A DNA stretch of 64,000 nt, taken from assembly GCA_001045525.1 (NCBI GenBank), contig LDWW01000010.1, positions 62,001 through 126,000 on the forward strand, read 5' to 3'. Shown here piece by piece: positions 9,329 to 18,721 of this stretch. The position numbers and the translations under genes are program-made. Under the pieces are notes generated by a model, which was not told the origin of the DNA, ran no database searches, and was given only the letters and a program-made list of their open reading frames with translations. The stretch is from Chitinispirillum alkaliphilum (lineage in GTDB: Bacteria > Fibrobacterota > Chitinivibrionia > Chitinivibrionales > Chitinispirillaceae). Each line of letters begins with the position of its first letter. Positions within the stretch are counted from its first letter, which is position 1.

Positions 9329-10474
9329 ATGAATCATAACACTATGCAAAAGTCGAGTATACTTATTACTGTTCCCAAAGGGCTCTGTGGTTTTCTGCGC
9401 ACGGAGGTAGAATCTTTAGGTTATGCAGTTCGTTCTGTTTCGTCTACAAGTCTTGAAACAGAGGGTAGTCGTGATGATGCGATGCGTCTTAATCTTCACA
9501 TTAGAACAGGGCACCATGTACTGTTTGAAATTGCAAGGTTTAGATGCAGCAATGCTGATGAACTTTACGAAAAAGTCAACTCCATCCCGTGGGAAACCAT
9601 GCTGTCAGCTGATGGATATTTTAGCGTTGTTTCAAATGTGGTAAATCCCACCATTCGTGATAACCGTTATGTTAATGTTAGATGTAAAGATGCAGTGGTG
9701 GACAGGATAAATGTAAGAAAGGGCAGACGCCCCGATTCCGGACCCGACAGAAGCAGGGCAGTGATAAGTGTATTCTGGAGAGAGGATCGTTGCAGGGTAT
9801 ATTTAGACACCTCCGGAGAATCATTATCCAAACGTGGCTACCGGAAAATCCCCTTAACCGCACCTATGCAGGAAACTCTGGCATCGGGGGTCGTTTATGC
9901 CTCACAGTGTAAGGACGGAGAACATTTTGTAAACCCCATGTGTGGCAGTGGAACCATATCTATTGAGGCTGCGCTGATAAAAAGTGGCAGGGTACCTGGT
10001 TTGACAAGAAGTAATTTTGGTTTTTATCATTTTCTGGGTTTTGATATGAGATCCTGGGACAGAATGAAACAGGAAGCCCGGATGTCAGTGAGAAAAAATA
10101 TCGACAAAAAAATAATCGCTTCAGATATAAATGAAAAAGCTGTTGATGCTGCTTTCAGGAATGCATCGACTGCCGGTGTTTCTAATCTCATAGAGTTTGA
10201 AACCGGGGATTTATCCCAAACTACAGTACCGCAATCTCCCGGTGTCATTGTGGTAAATCCCGAATACGGGATAAGAATGGGAGAGGAAGCTCGCCTGGCT
10301 CAATCCTACAGAGATATCGGGAATTTCTTCAAGCGTAACTGTAAGGGCTACAGAGGCTACATTTTCACTGCTAACTCAAAGCTTGCCGGACAGGTTGGGC
10401 TTAAATCAAAAAGAAAAATAGTGTTCTACACAGGTAAAGTAGAAGCACGTCTTTACCAATATGATCTTTATTGA
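9329..10474 (+). CDS. THUMP-domain RNA N2-guanine methyltransferase (RlmL N-half/YpsC-like)
   Basis: A 381-residue SAM-dependent methyltransferase related to the N-terminal half of RlmL, which makes m2G in 23S rRNA. The N-terminal 170 residues fit a ferredoxin-like plus THUMP RNA-binding unit. The catalytic domain shows motif I NPMCGSGTISIEAAL, the acidic turn ASDINEKAVDAAFRNA, and motif IV as VVNPEYGIRMGEE. Family members normally have NPPY at that last position, so the second proline is replaced by Glu here. Its placement 26 bases after polA suggests a shared transcript. The precise RNA target is not determined. Confidence 0.85.
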   Translation: MNHNTMQKSSILITVPKGLCGFLRTEVESLGYAVRSVSSTSLETEGSRDDAMRLNLHIRTGHHVLFEIARFRCSNADELYEKVNSIPWETMLSADGYFSVVSNVVNPTIRDNRYVNVRCKDAVVDRINVRKGRRPDSGPDRSRAVISVFWREDRCRVYLDTSGESLSKRGYRKIPLTAPMQETLASGVVYASQCKDGEHFVNPMCGSGTISIEAALIKSGRVPGLTRSNFGFYHFLGFDMRSWDRMKQEARMSVRKNIDKKIIASDINEKAVDAAFRNASTAGVSNLIEFETGDLSQTTVPQSPGVIVVNPEYGIRMGEEARLAQSYRDIGNFFKRNCKGYRGYIFTANSKLAGQVGLKSKRKIVFYTGKVEARLYQYDLY

Positions 10475-10502
10475 ACATGGCTTTTTTCAGTTCTGAAAAT
10501 TC

Positions 10503-10535
10503 TTTACAAGGGTGGGCTGTTAACACCCTTGTAAA
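10503..10535. terminator. Hairpin between convergent genes
   Basis: A perfect 12-base inverted repeat (TTTACAAGGGTG / CACCCTTGTAAA) with a 9-base loop lies between the plus-strand methyltransferase and the minus-strand esterase-like gene. T-rich tails are weak on both sides, so it could act in either direction as a terminator or mRNA end stabiliser. Confidence 0.6.
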
Positions 10536-10560
10536 TCAACAGGCGTAGCAATGCTGCCCT

Positions 10561-11859
10561 TTACTGAAGCGCCTTCAGAGCTGATGTTTCCTTTATAAAA
10601 AAGAACGCATCATACCGTCTGGGAAGAATTGTTGGAACATAATTGCCATGCTCCTGAGCCGGGTTATACACAACCCCTTTTGCGCGGTGGCCTATTCCGT
10701 TAAATAAAGGCTCTGGTGTGTTTTCGTCAAACAGGAACAGAGCCTTTTCAAAACCGCTTTCGAGAAACAAATCTTCTGCGCTACCCTCCGCGCCCTGTGG
10801 AATCTGCATTATCTGCATTGGTGAACCCCATTGAGTTCCTGCTACAACCTCTCCTCTGTTAGTTGAAAAGCCCACTATGAAAACATTTTCTTCCTCATGT
10901 TTTTCTCGCAGCATTTTACCTATGTTCTCCATCCCCTGATGAATCATTGATGTCGCCCTTGCATCACCAACATGAGTGTTGTGAGCCCATACAATCCCCC
11001 TGCTTTCAGCACCGTAGTACTGCATCAGTTTTTCAACTGTTTGTTTGAAATTGTCAACCCGATGATTCCATGAAGTCTGATCTCTTGAAGCCATCGCACG
11101 GAAATGTCTTTCTGCATTTCGAACCACCAAGGCATTTTGCAGCGCATTGAAATGGTATTGGCATCTGTCTTCCGGTGCGAGTGAATGCAGAAGTTCAACA
11201 ACCGATTCAGCTCTCTGTGCGCAATCATCCATTCCGCTAAAAACCGCTCTGACGTAATCATGCATATTCTCTCTGAATGGGGAGAGGCATGAGTATGCCT
11301 GAGTTGCCAATTGCGCCTTTTCCACATCAATATTTTGCAGATAGGATATTACCTCATCCATCGATTCATCGAACGCATAAAGATCGATTCCATAAAACCC
11401 TACCTTCTGATCTTCTGGTTTGTCTGAGTTGTATTCCCTTAACCATTCAACAAGAGCGATGGTTTCTTCATTTGCCCACATCCACTGAGGCCATCGTTTG
11501 AAAGCATGTACAGCTTCTCTTGCATTCGCAGCAGCTCCGGGCTGGTTTTTTACATATTTGTTAAGCTCGTATGCAGAACTCCAGTCTCCTTCAACTGCAA
11601 TGAATGAGAAATTCTTCTCTTCGATCAGGCGTTTGCTGATCCGTTTACGCCAAATATAGTATTCATGTGTCCCGTGGGATGATTCTCCAAGAAGTACATA
11701 GCGAGATTCACCAATCCTCTCAATAAGCGGGGTAAGGTCGGTGGCACTGCTGACAGGAATAGCCGAGTTCTGCAGATAGGTTACAACTTTGCCATCGTTT
11801 GCCTCAAGAAAGCTAAGTGCGCTTACGACAAATACTGAGAGTGTTGTGAGAAATTTCAT
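10561..11859 (-). CDS. Erythromycin esterase-like protein with signal peptide
   Basis: A 432-residue member of the erythromycin esterase (EreA/EreB) superfamily. Family segments are ERIGESRYVLLGESSHGTHEYY near residue 50, FIAVEGDWSSAYELNKYV, and GIVWAHNTHVGDARAT with the active-site histidine neighbourhood. A hydrophobic N-terminus (KFLTTLSVFVVSALSFLEAN) suggests export, unlike the cytoplasmic resistance enzymes. Chromosomal, housekeeping-type surroundings argue against a mobile resistance gene, and most family members have unknown substrates, so macrolide hydrolysis should not be assumed. AAAGGA lies upstream of the ATG. Confidence 0.85.
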   Translation of the reverse strand: MKFLTTLSVFVVSALSFLEANDGKVVTYLQNSAIPVSSATDLTPLIERIGESRYVLLGESSHGTHEYYIWRKRISKRLIEEKNFSFIAVEGDWSSAYELNKYVKNQPGAAANAREAVHAFKRWPQWMWANEETIALVEWLREYNSDKPEDQKVGFYGIDLYAFDESMDEVISYLQNIDVEKAQLATQAYSCLSPFRENMHDYVRAVFSGMDDCAQRAESVVELLHSLAPEDRCQYHFNALQNALVVRNAERHFRAMASRDQTSWNHRVDNFKQTVEKLMQYYGAESRGIVWAHNTHVGDARATSMIHQGMENIGKMLREKHEEENVFIVGFSTNRGEVVAGTQWGSPMQIMQIPQGAEGSAEDLFLESGFEKALFLFDENTPEPLFNGIGHRAKGVVYNPAQEHGNYVPTILPRRYDAFFFIKETSALKALQ

Positions 11860-12176
11860 GCAAAAAATCCTTTGATCCGGTGTTTAAAAATTACTGATAC
11901 AGAATAATAAATATAGGAGATTAGTCTGTGATGGTTCAAATTTAAGTGTGTACAACATATTTCGTGCATTTGGATATGTGCTATTGTATATTGTAAACCA
12001 GAGCCCTGTTTAGAAGAAAAAATACGCCCCTCATGTTGATAAGGTCCTGACCATGTAATTATAATGTAATAAAAAGATAGTTATCTCTTGCTTTTGGAGT
12101 AGGCGCCATTTATGTTTTTGTGCTACAAATAATAAGGTAACACAATTGTAATGTTCCACTAATAAAAGGAGTTGTG
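11860..12176. other. Divergent promoter region
   Basis: About 317 AT-rich bases between the divergent esterase-like and outer-membrane protein genes. It holds the plus-strand promoter at 12036-12065 and presumably an unidentified minus-strand one. I see no gene in it. Confidence 0.6.
12036..12065 (+). promoter_or_regulatory. Sigma-70-like promoter of the barrel protein gene
   Basis: TTGATA (12036-12041), an 18-base spacer, then a perfect TATAAT (12060-12065). The predicted transcript would have an untranslated leader of about 105 bases ending in AAAAGGAG before the ATG at 12177. Confidence 0.55.
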
Positions 12177-13580
12177 ATGTACAGAAAGTTAATTGCGACA
12201 GTGATGTCGGTAGCGGTTTTAGCTGGAATCTCAAATGCCCAGAACGCCAGAGTGGATGCCATGGGTGGGTACAGTCTCATGGAAGATCACGCAAGAATTC
12301 TCTATAACCCGGTTTACACAAATAATTTTTCCAATACTGTGCAGCTTACCTACGACCGTGGTAGTGCAACCGATAGTCGTGTAGGACCTCTTTTCGCCAT
12401 CAAGAGCTTTGGATTTCTCAATTTTGGGTTGAGCTATACCGGAGACAGAATTCTTGGGGAGCATGTTTATGATCATTTCATCAATGATGTCCTTGGGAGT
12501 GCTTCAAATCTGGGAAATTTGGAAGTAGCCCACATTGACCCTATCCCCAATATTTTATTCGGCATGGATTTGAACTTTCTTCAGATTGGAGCCAGAGCTT
12601 ATTACGAAAGAGCTTCTCTGAAATATTATGAGCGGGATCAGGTGGGTACCGATGTGACCGAAATAAATTTGAAAGAGAAATTTGTCAATATGGGGATAGT
12701 GGGTGGTATGAGACTTGATCTTCATCCCTTGGTCGTAACTGCAAAGCTTGGTATGGGTGTACCCGGGCTTAATGCATCATATGAGATGCAGACTTCAGCA
12801 GGGACCCACAGAGTATCAGCTTCAACAAGCCAGGGAATTAATCTTGAGCTTGGTGGAGAAGCCCGTATCTCTGTAGCTCAAACCGATCTTATAGGTGGAC
12901 TGGACATGTCAACAACTGGTTATAGTGGCAAATGGGAAGAAACACCTGTGGGTGGCCCTACTACAGTTCATGACAATTTTAACAGCTATAGCATAACTTC
13001 AACTTATGTTTATGGTGGTGCAGAGAGAAACCTTGCAGCACATAACATGCTTTTGGGGGCTGTGCTTTACGCTGGTATGACCTCTACAACTTCGGAACCT
13101 GACGAAGTCACTTACCAAAACACCAAAAATACAATACGTGAATTATCTTATGGTGTAAATGCAGGACTTGAAAAAACCTGGGACGATCTTAACCGTCTTG
13201 ACGCAATTATCGGGCGAATGGGGCTTCGTACTCGTACCTCAATGACAGTAGACAGAGATAAGGGTGAGTCGGGAGCCGACAGTTATGAAGATCGTTATAG
13301 CTCACCTGCATCCCGTACCGGCTTTGACCTTAGCCTCGGTCTTGGTGTAAGAAAAAACATGATGCAGTTTGATGCGGTAATTTCTCCTTTTGCCTTGCAG
13401 AATCCTTTCAAACTGGCATTAGGACAGCTCCCATCCAATGACTTTGCAAAATTCACAATGACTTTGGATTTCGGTGCAACACGTTCAGCTCAGAGAACTA
13501 CTCAATCAACAACTACATCAACTCCAAGCTCAACTCCATCAGAGCGTCCAACTTTTACCCCCGGAGAACGCTCCTGGTAA
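12177..13580 (+). CDS. Outer-membrane beta-barrel-like protein
   Basis: A 467-residue exported protein. A signal peptide (YRKLIATVMSVAVLAGISNA-Q) is followed by alternating short amphipathic strands rich in Gly, Tyr and Thr. The start resembles PorV/FadL-type barrels: NARVDAMGGYSLMEDHARILYNP is the 'long-range' AMGGA-like turn seen in such proteins. The last 30 residues are a low-complexity Ser/Thr/Pro tail (TTQSTTTSTPSSTPSERPTF). The ATG at 12177 follows AAAAGGAG with 7-base spacing; a GTG one codon earlier is less likely. It is a single-gene unit between a clear promoter and terminator, as expected for an abundant envelope protein. The ligand or role is unknown. Confidence 0.75.
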   Translation: MYRKLIATVMSVAVLAGISNAQNARVDAMGGYSLMEDHARILYNPVYTNNFSNTVQLTYDRGSATDSRVGPLFAIKSFGFLNFGLSYTGDRILGEHVYDHFINDVLGSASNLGNLEVAHIDPIPNILFGMDLNFLQIGARAYYERASLKYYERDQVGTDVTEINLKEKFVNMGIVGGMRLDLHPLVVTAKLGMGVPGLNASYEMQTSAGTHRVSASTSQGINLELGGEARISVAQTDLIGGLDMSTTGYSGKWEETPVGGPTTVHDNFNSYSITSTYVYGGAERNLAAHNMLLGAVLYAGMTSTTSEPDEVTYQNTKNTIRELSYGVNAGLEKTWDDLNRLDAIIGRMGLRTRTSMTVDRDKGESGADSYEDRYSSPASRTGFDLSLGLGVRKNMMQFDAVISPFALQNPFKLALGQLPSNDFAKFTMTLDFGATRSAQRTTQSTTTSTPSSTPSERPTFTPGERSW

Positions 13581-13606
13581 GCTGATTAGACGCTGTGTGT
13601 AAAAAA

Positions 13607-13644
13607 AAAAGGGCATACAACCACCAAAGGTTGTATGCCCTTTT
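13607..13644 (+). terminator. Strong intrinsic terminator of the barrel protein gene
   Basis: A perfect 16-base stem (AAAAGGGCATACAACC / GGTTGTATGCCCTTTT) with a 6-base loop, preceded by a run of A and ending in T4. The A-run gives it a T tail on the other strand too, so it may work both ways. Confidence 0.9.
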
Positions 13645-13744
13645 ATGTAGCATCAGAAATGATATGGTGCGGTTTTGCTTTAATTGTGAAGCTTCAATTT
13701 TTTACACAACAGATCTTTGAATGAACGGATATGTAAGAGTATAC

Positions 13745-13772
13745 AAAAAAAGGGAGAGGTAGAACCTCTCCC
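13745..13772 (-). terminator. Intrinsic terminator of the thrS-to-ispA block
   Basis: On the minus strand a perfect 9-base GC-rich stem (GGGAGAGGT / ACCTCTCCC, 13752-13772, 3-base loop) is followed at once by seven T residues (13751-13745). It lies 33 bases beyond the ispA stop codon. Confidence 0.9.
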
Positions 13773-13805
13773 ATATTTGACTGCGATTTCTGGAAATAAG
13801 ATAAC

Positions 13806-14681
13806 TCAGAATATCCTTATTCTGATATATTCGGCAAGTTCTCTGAGGTGCTTTCCCTTTTCTCCCAGAAATTCAATATCTTTCCATGCATTATCTATGA
13901 GTTCTTTAGCGTAGAGTTTTGAATTTTCAATTCCAATTACAGCAGGAAAGGTTGCTTTGCCTCTTGCTCTGTCGCTTCCTGCATCTTTTCCAAGCTGCTC
14001 GGTTGTGCTCTCCTCATCCAGAATATCATCCACAACCTGGAAGGCAAGTCCGACATGTGTACCGTATGATGAGAGTCTCTTCAACTCTTCAGCATTAGCT
14101 CCTGCAATAAGGGCCCCTGAAGTAATAGAGGCTCTGATCAGTGCCGCAGTCTTATTGTTATGGATATATTCCACAATCTCTTTGTCAACGGTTTTGCCTT
14201 CAGACTCTATATCTACGACCTGTCCTCCGATCATCCCCTTGGTTCCGAGAGCTGTGGCTATTTCCCGAATAAGGTCGACTCTTCCGATTTGTGCCAGGAT
14301 TTCAAAAGCCAGTATGCAGAGTGCATCCCCTCCAAGTACAGCAAGTGCTTCGTTGAATGCTTTGTGAGCAGTTTTTTTTCCCCGTCTGAAATCATCATCA
14401 TCCATACAGGGAAGGTCATCATGGATCAGAGAGAAGGTGTGAAGCATTTCTATAGCTGCAGCAGCCTTATACGCACTCTCTTCATTCTCTGTGCTTCCAC
14501 CACAAGCTTCGTAGGCTGCAATGACCAGACATGGGCGCACACGCTTGCCCCCGGCAAAACAGCTGTAGCGCATCAGCTCATGAATTGACTGTGGATACAA
14601 TGTATCGCCGGGCAGTAGTTGTCCGAGTGTTGCATCAGTTTTCTCACTTATCGACTTAATGTACTGCTTGAGTTCATCCAT
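13806..14681 (-). CDS. ispA: Polyprenyl (farnesyl) diphosphate synthase
   Basis: Condenses isopentenyl diphosphate with allylic diphosphates to make geranyl/farnesyl diphosphate for quinones and undecaprenyl carriers. The roughly 291-residue protein shows FAGGKRVRPCL, the first aspartate-rich motif in HDDLPCMDDDDFRRG and the second in QVVDDILDE. The ATG at 14681 overlaps the end of xseB (ATGGATGA), so translation is probably coupled. An in-frame ATG at 14687 is equally possible. Bacterial xseB-ispA adjacency is common and supports the C15 assignment over longer-chain synthases. Last gene before the terminator at 13745-13772. Confidence 0.92.
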   Translation of the reverse strand: MDELKQYIKSISEKTDATLGQLLPGDTLYPQSIHELMRYSCFAGGKRVRPCLVIAAYEACGGSTENEESAYKAAAAIEMLHTFSLIHDDLPCMDDDDFRRGKKTAHKAFNEALAVLGGDALCILAFEILAQIGRVDLIREIATALGTKGMIGGQVVDIESEGKTVDKEIVEYIHNNKTAALIRASITSGALIAGANAEELKRLSSYGTHVGLAFQVVDDILDEESTTEQLGKDAGSDRARGKATFPAVIGIENSKLYAKELIDNAWKDIEFLGEKGKHLRELAEYIRIRIF

Positions 14682-14949
14682 CTGCATTTTCCTTATCAAT
14701 GAAAGATTCCAGGGTTTCACCCAGAATTTTAGTGACTATATCGCCGTTCTCACCTTTAAGAAGCTCTTTAAGTTTCCCTCGGGCACTTTTGAGGTGAGAA
14801 TCGCAATGACGCATCAGCCCGATTCCCTTCTCAAAATGTCCAAGCGCTCTATCAAGAGTCAAGTCATCCTTCTCTAATTCATCGATAATATTTTCAAGCT
14901 CGTAAAGAGATTCTTCAAATGATTTTTTTGTTTTTGTGCTTTTGGGCAT
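14674..14949 (-). CDS. xseB: Exodeoxyribonuclease VII small subunit
   Basis: A 91-residue helical protein with the family signature SFEESLYELENIIDELEKDDLTLDRALGHFEKGIGLMRHC. Several XseB copies bind one XseA to form the exonuclease VII complex, which digests single-stranded DNA. It lies 86 bases downstream of xseA, overlaps ispA by 8 bases and is the usual XseB length. Confidence 0.95.
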   Translation of the reverse strand: MPKSTKTKKSFEESLYELENIIDELEKDDLTLDRALGHFEKGIGLMRHCDSHLKSARGKLKELLKGENGDIVTKILGETLESFIDKENADG

Positions 14950-15035
14950 AATTCTTACCTGTTATATTTTGTTCTGAAAAATCAGAAACTATGTTCAAAA
15001 AGTAATATTAACTCCGTTATTTGTCAAAAATTTGC

Positions 15036-16274
15036 TCACTGTTCAGGGGGTAAAACTTGATTTATAATTGCATCCGCAGATCCCTGACTGAAACGTATCT
15101 GTACTTTTTCTCCGCTCTTTAATTCTTTGCTGTTCCTGACAGTTTTACCTTTGCTGTTGACTGTTACACTGTATCCGCGCTGTAGAACAGAGAGCGGACT
15201 TAGTGACTGAAGCCGGCCACCAGCATACTCAAGACGGTTACGCATTATGTGGAGGTTGGCATGAAGTGCCTTATAGCATTTCTCCTGTGCTTCATCATAG
15301 CTCTGAGCTGCTTCTTCAACAATGCGCAGTGGTGTCCTAAGTGAACGGGATGAGCATGCTCTGTTGTATCTTTGAACCGAAGAGGCGAAAAAGCTTGTAA
15401 AGCTGTTGACAAATCTTTGTGAGCACACTTCAAAATACCGCAAATCCTCTTTACAGTCAGACACTGCGATTTCTGCAGCAGCGGAAGGGGTGGCTGCCCT
15501 GTAATCGGCAACGAAATCTGAAATGGTAAAATCCGTTTCATGTCCAACGGCGCTTATTACCGGTATGCTTGAGTTGAAAATCGCACGGGCTACATTTTCA
15601 TCATTGAAAGCCCAGAGATCCTCAATCGATCCGCCTCCTCTTCCTACAATAATGCAGTCGGTTTGCGTGTGATCGTTCATCATCTCTATCGCATTGACTA
15701 TGTCCGCCGGTGCCTTCGCACCCTGAACCGCTACATCGGTGAGGATTATATCTGTTTGCGGGGATCGGTCTGCTATCACTCTTACGATATCTCTTATCGC
15801 TGCACCCTGCTTGCTGGTGATAACTCCCACTGAAGAAATGGAGTCGGGGAGTGGTTTCTTTTTGCTGTGATCAAAAAGCCCCTCTGCAGCCAGTTTTTCT
15901 TTAAGCTGCTCAAAGGCCTGGAACAAAGCCCCTTTACCTGCAGGAATCAGCTTGTGAATCGTGAGCTGATAATATCCCCCTTTTTGATAAACCTTTATGG
16001 ATCCGATTGCAAATACCGCCACCCCGTCTTTGGGGTTAAAATCCAATTGCGAAGCAGTTTCGCGCCAGATAACCGCAGGAATCTGGCTCTGTTCATCCTT
16101 AAGCCTCAGGTAACAGTGTCCGCTTGATGCCTTTTTCCAGTTTGAAATCTCACCCTCCACCCACACCAGATTAGATGCAGATTCAATCAGGTTAGCGATA
16201 CCGGCGTTTATCTCGGAAACTGTATAAGGTTGGTTTGCTTCAGAAGGGGGGAGAAATCCGAAATCTGAAATCAT
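15036..16274 (-). CDS. xseA: Exodeoxyribonuclease VII large subunit
   Basis: The 412-residue catalytic subunit of exonuclease VII. An N-terminal OB-fold (about 15-115, YTVSEINAGIANLIES, VWVEGEISNWK, SGHCYLRLKD) binds single-stranded DNA. The catalytic core carries VGVITSKQGAAIRDI, DCIIVGRGGGSIEDLWAFNDENVARAI and SAVGHETDFTISDFVADYRAATPSAAAEI. The C-terminus ends with the family GYSVTVNSKGK segment. Its ATG overlaps the ymdB stop codon by 4 bases (ATGA), indicating translational coupling. Confidence 0.96.
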   Translation of the reverse strand: MISDFGFLPPSEANQPYTVSEINAGIANLIESASNLVWVEGEISNWKKASSGHCYLRLKDEQSQIPAVIWRETASQLDFNPKDGVAVFAIGSIKVYQKGGYYQLTIHKLIPAGKGALFQAFEQLKEKLAAEGLFDHSKKKPLPDSISSVGVITSKQGAAIRDIVRVIADRSPQTDIILTDVAVQGAKAPADIVNAIEMMNDHTQTDCIIVGRGGGSIEDLWAFNDENVARAIFNSSIPVISAVGHETDFTISDFVADYRAATPSAAAEIAVSDCKEDLRYFEVCSQRFVNSFTSFFASSVQRYNRACSSRSLRTPLRIVEEAAQSYDEAQEKCYKALHANLHIMRNRLEYAGGRLQSLSPLSVLQRGYSVTVNSKGKTVRNSKELKSGEKVQIRFSQGSADAIINQVLPPEQ

Positions 16275-17062
16275 GAAAGTTTAACCCGCTCAAATATTCT
16301 GTAAATAGATTTAGCTTTACCAGTGACATCATCTGCTTCTATCACAACGCCATTGATCATGGGAGATTCTTCAGAAGGCTCAAATCTCACATGTGTCTGG
16401 AGGAGAAATCTCTTTATCACTCCTTTGGGTTTCATCCCTATGCAGGAGTTTTCAGGCCCGGTCATTCCCACATCCGTGATAAATGCGGTTCCGTCTGGAA
16501 GTACACGCTCATCGGCTGTCTGAACATGGGTGTGAGTTCCCACCACAGCACTTGCCAGACCATCAACATAGAAGGCAAATGCAATTTTTTCACTTGATGC
16601 CTCGCCGTGAAAATCCACAAATACCACCGGAGTTTCTTTTTTGAGTTCTCTTATAGCCTCTATTCCAGTACGAAATGGACAATCAAGTGTTTCATGAAAA
16701 AATGTGCGTCCCTGAAGATTCACCACACCAATTTTTCTACCATCATTAAGGGTGAAAACGGTGGATCCTCTCCCTACATTACCGGGCGGATAATTGAGTG
16801 GCCTCAGGACAGATGGATGATCCATAAAGGAAGTGTCGTTGTCGGCAATCGAGAAGGAGTGGTTCCCGCCGGTCACCACCTGTAACCCATATTTTCTAAG
16901 TTTTTTGAAAAGATTCCCGGTCATCCCGCGTCCGCCCGCGGAGTTTTCGCCATTACCGATACACACATCCGCTTTGTGTTCATCAACAAGCGAGGAGAGC
17001 TTCTCAGCCAAAGCTCTCCTTCCGGGATTTCCAAAAATGTCACCAATAAAAAGTATTTTCAT
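16271..17062 (-). CDS. ymdB: YmdB-family metallophosphoesterase
   Basis: A 263-residue calcineurin-like phosphoesterase; the B. subtilis member hydrolyses 2',3'-cyclic nucleotides and affects biofilm and sporulation decisions. Metal-ligand motifs are GDIFGNPGRRAL, NGENSAGGRGM, GGNHSFSI, VDFHGEASSEK and VGTHTHVQTADERVLP. The fourth position reads GNHSFS where many members have GNHTWD. The gene follows rny by 2 bases, the conserved rny-ymdB pairing, and overlaps xseA. Confidence 0.92.
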   Translation of the reverse strand: MKILFIGDIFGNPGRRALAEKLSSLVDEHKADVCIGNGENSAGGRGMTGNLFKKLRKYGLQVVTGGNHSFSIADNDTSFMDHPSVLRPLNYPPGNVGRGSTVFTLNDGRKIGVVNLQGRTFFHETLDCPFRTGIEAIRELKKETPVVFVDFHGEASSEKIAFAFYVDGLASAVVGTHTHVQTADERVLPDGTAFITDVGMTGPENSCIGMKPKGVIKRFLLQTHVRFEPSEESPMINGVVIEADDVTGKAKSIYRIFERVKLS

Positions 17063-17064
17063 TT

Positions 17065-18648
17065 CTATCTTGCGTATTCAGTGTATCTGCTTTCGCGAAC
17101 GATTGTAACTTTTATCTGTCCTGGGTATTCCATCTCTTCCTGAATTTTCTGTGCAATCTGTCCTGCCAGCTCTTCAGACTGTGCGTCGTTAATTACCTCA
17201 GGTTCAACCATGACCCTTATTTCCCTGCCAGCCTGAATCACAAAAGCCTTCTGAACTCCACGGAATGAATCAGCGATTTCTTCCAGTTTTGTAAGTCTGT
17301 TGATGTAGTTTGAGAGAGTCTCTCTGCGTACACCAGGCCTTGTGCTTGAGATTGTATCGGCAGCCTGTATCAAAACCGGATACATTGAAATGGGTGTAAC
17401 ATCCTCGTGGTGTGCTGCGATAGCATTGGTGATAATATTGTTCTCACCGTTTTTGGCTGCAAGTTCAGCGCCAAGTTCAGAGTGAGTACCTTCTGTTTCC
17501 CTGTCAATGGCTTTTCCAATATCATGGAGCAATCCGGCGCGGGTTGCGATTTTGGGATCGAGTCCCAGTTCAGTTGCCATAAGGCCCGCCAGAACTGCAA
17601 CTTCCATGCTGTGCTGGAGTACATTCTGCCCATACGATGTTCTGTATTTTAGCCTGCCAAGCATATCAACCAGCTTTGGCTTAAGTCCATGGACATCCAG
17701 CTCAAAAATCACCTCTTCTGCAGCTTCTTTCATGATTTTTTGGAGCTCTTTTTCACTCTTTTTGATCAGCTCTTCTATGCGTCCGGGGTGAATACGCCCA
17801 TCGGTGATAAGCTTCTCCAGAGCCAGTCTTGCAACTTCTCTTCTTATCGGATCAAAGCCGGAAAGGATCACCGCTTCAGGTGTATCATCCACAATCACAT
17901 CGATGCCGGTAGCTTCTTCAAAGGAGCGGATATTTCTACCTTCACGACCAATGATTCTGCCTTTCATTTCATCACTTGGCAGGTGAACGACTGAAACTGT
18001 AGATTCAACAGTGGTATCGGCAGCGCAGCGCTGAATAGACTGAATAACGACCTCTTTGGCCTCTTTTTCGGCTTCAGCTTTGGCCTGATCCTTAATTTCC
18101 TTAATCATCTGTGCACATTCATATCGCACCTGACCCTCAAGGTTTTCCAGAAGAAGTTTCTTGGCATCTTCCTGGGTCATATGAGAGATTTTTTCCAGTT
18201 TTTCGTTTTCAAGTGAAATAAGGCGGGACAATTCGTTGTCTTTTGTCCGGAGAGTCTTCTCTTTGGAGTTGAGAAAACTTTCTCTGGCAGTGAACTCACT
18301 TTCCCTTTTGACTATCAGGTCTTCGCGCCCCGATACCTCAAGCTCCCTTTCCTTTATACTCTGCTGGTTCTGACGAATCGATTCCCGTATTTTGGATGAT
18401 TCCTTTTCAAATTCAGACTTTGCTTTGAACCACTCATCTTTGGCTTCCAGTATTGCTGATTTTTTCAGTATTTCAGCTTCGTTTTTTGCTTCTTTAAGTA
18501 TCCTCTCGGCTTCGCGTTTTGCCTCTTCTTCCTGAAGTCTTTTGTATTTACGATCTGCTAAATTACGCCAGAAAAAGCCCCCGATAAAGCCTAAGGGGAA
18601 AGCAACCGCTCCGATAATAATTATAAAAACCAAGTATTGTTGGGCCAT
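17065..18648 (-). CDS. rny: Ribonuclease Y
   Basis: Membrane-anchored endoribonuclease that initiates mRNA decay. The 527 residues comprise an N-terminal transmembrane helix ([22 protein letters not shown]), a long coiled coil (about 30-200), a KH RNA-binding domain ([29 protein letters not shown]) and an HD hydrolase domain ([10 protein letters not shown]...[13 protein letters not shown]...THSELGAEL). The frame is open 15 codons further upstream, but GGAGG sits 5 bases before the ATG at 18648 and the membrane helix begins there, which decides the start. It lies between zapA and ymdB. Confidence 0.96.
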   Translation of the reverse strand: MAQQYLVFIIIIGAVAFPLGFIGGFFWRNLADRKYKRLQEEEAKREAERILKEAKNEAEILKKSAILEAKDEWFKAKSEFEKESSKIRESIRQNQQSIKERELEVSGREDLIVKRESEFTARESFLNSKEKTLRTKDNELSRLISLENEKLEKISHMTQEDAKKLLLENLEGQVRYECAQMIKEIKDQAKAEAEKEAKEVVIQSIQRCAADTTVESTVSVVHLPSDEMKGRIIGREGRNIRSFEEATGIDVIVDDTPEAVILSGFDPIRREVARLALEKLITDGRIHPGRIEELIKKSEKELQKIMKEAAEEVIFELDVHGLKPKLVDMLGRLKYRTSYGQNVLQHSMEVAVLAGLMATELGLDPKIATRAGLLHDIGKAIDRETEGTHSELGAELAAKNGENNIITNAIAAHHEDVTPISMYPVLIQAADTISSTRPGVRRETLSNYINRLTKLEEIADSFRGVQKAFVIQAGREIRVMVEPEVINDAQSEELAGQIAQKIQEEMEYPGQIKVTIVRESRYTEYAR

Positions 18649-18721
18649 TAAATCCTCCTGCTGTATGTGAAATTTATGTATACAGTCCGGCATAGTACCG
18701 AATCTGGTTTTCTGAAAAATT

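Noticed and set aside
10561-11859. Annotation as a macrolide resistance gene
   Set aside because: Family resemblance alone does not show macrolide activity, and the signal peptide and core-genome setting argue against it.
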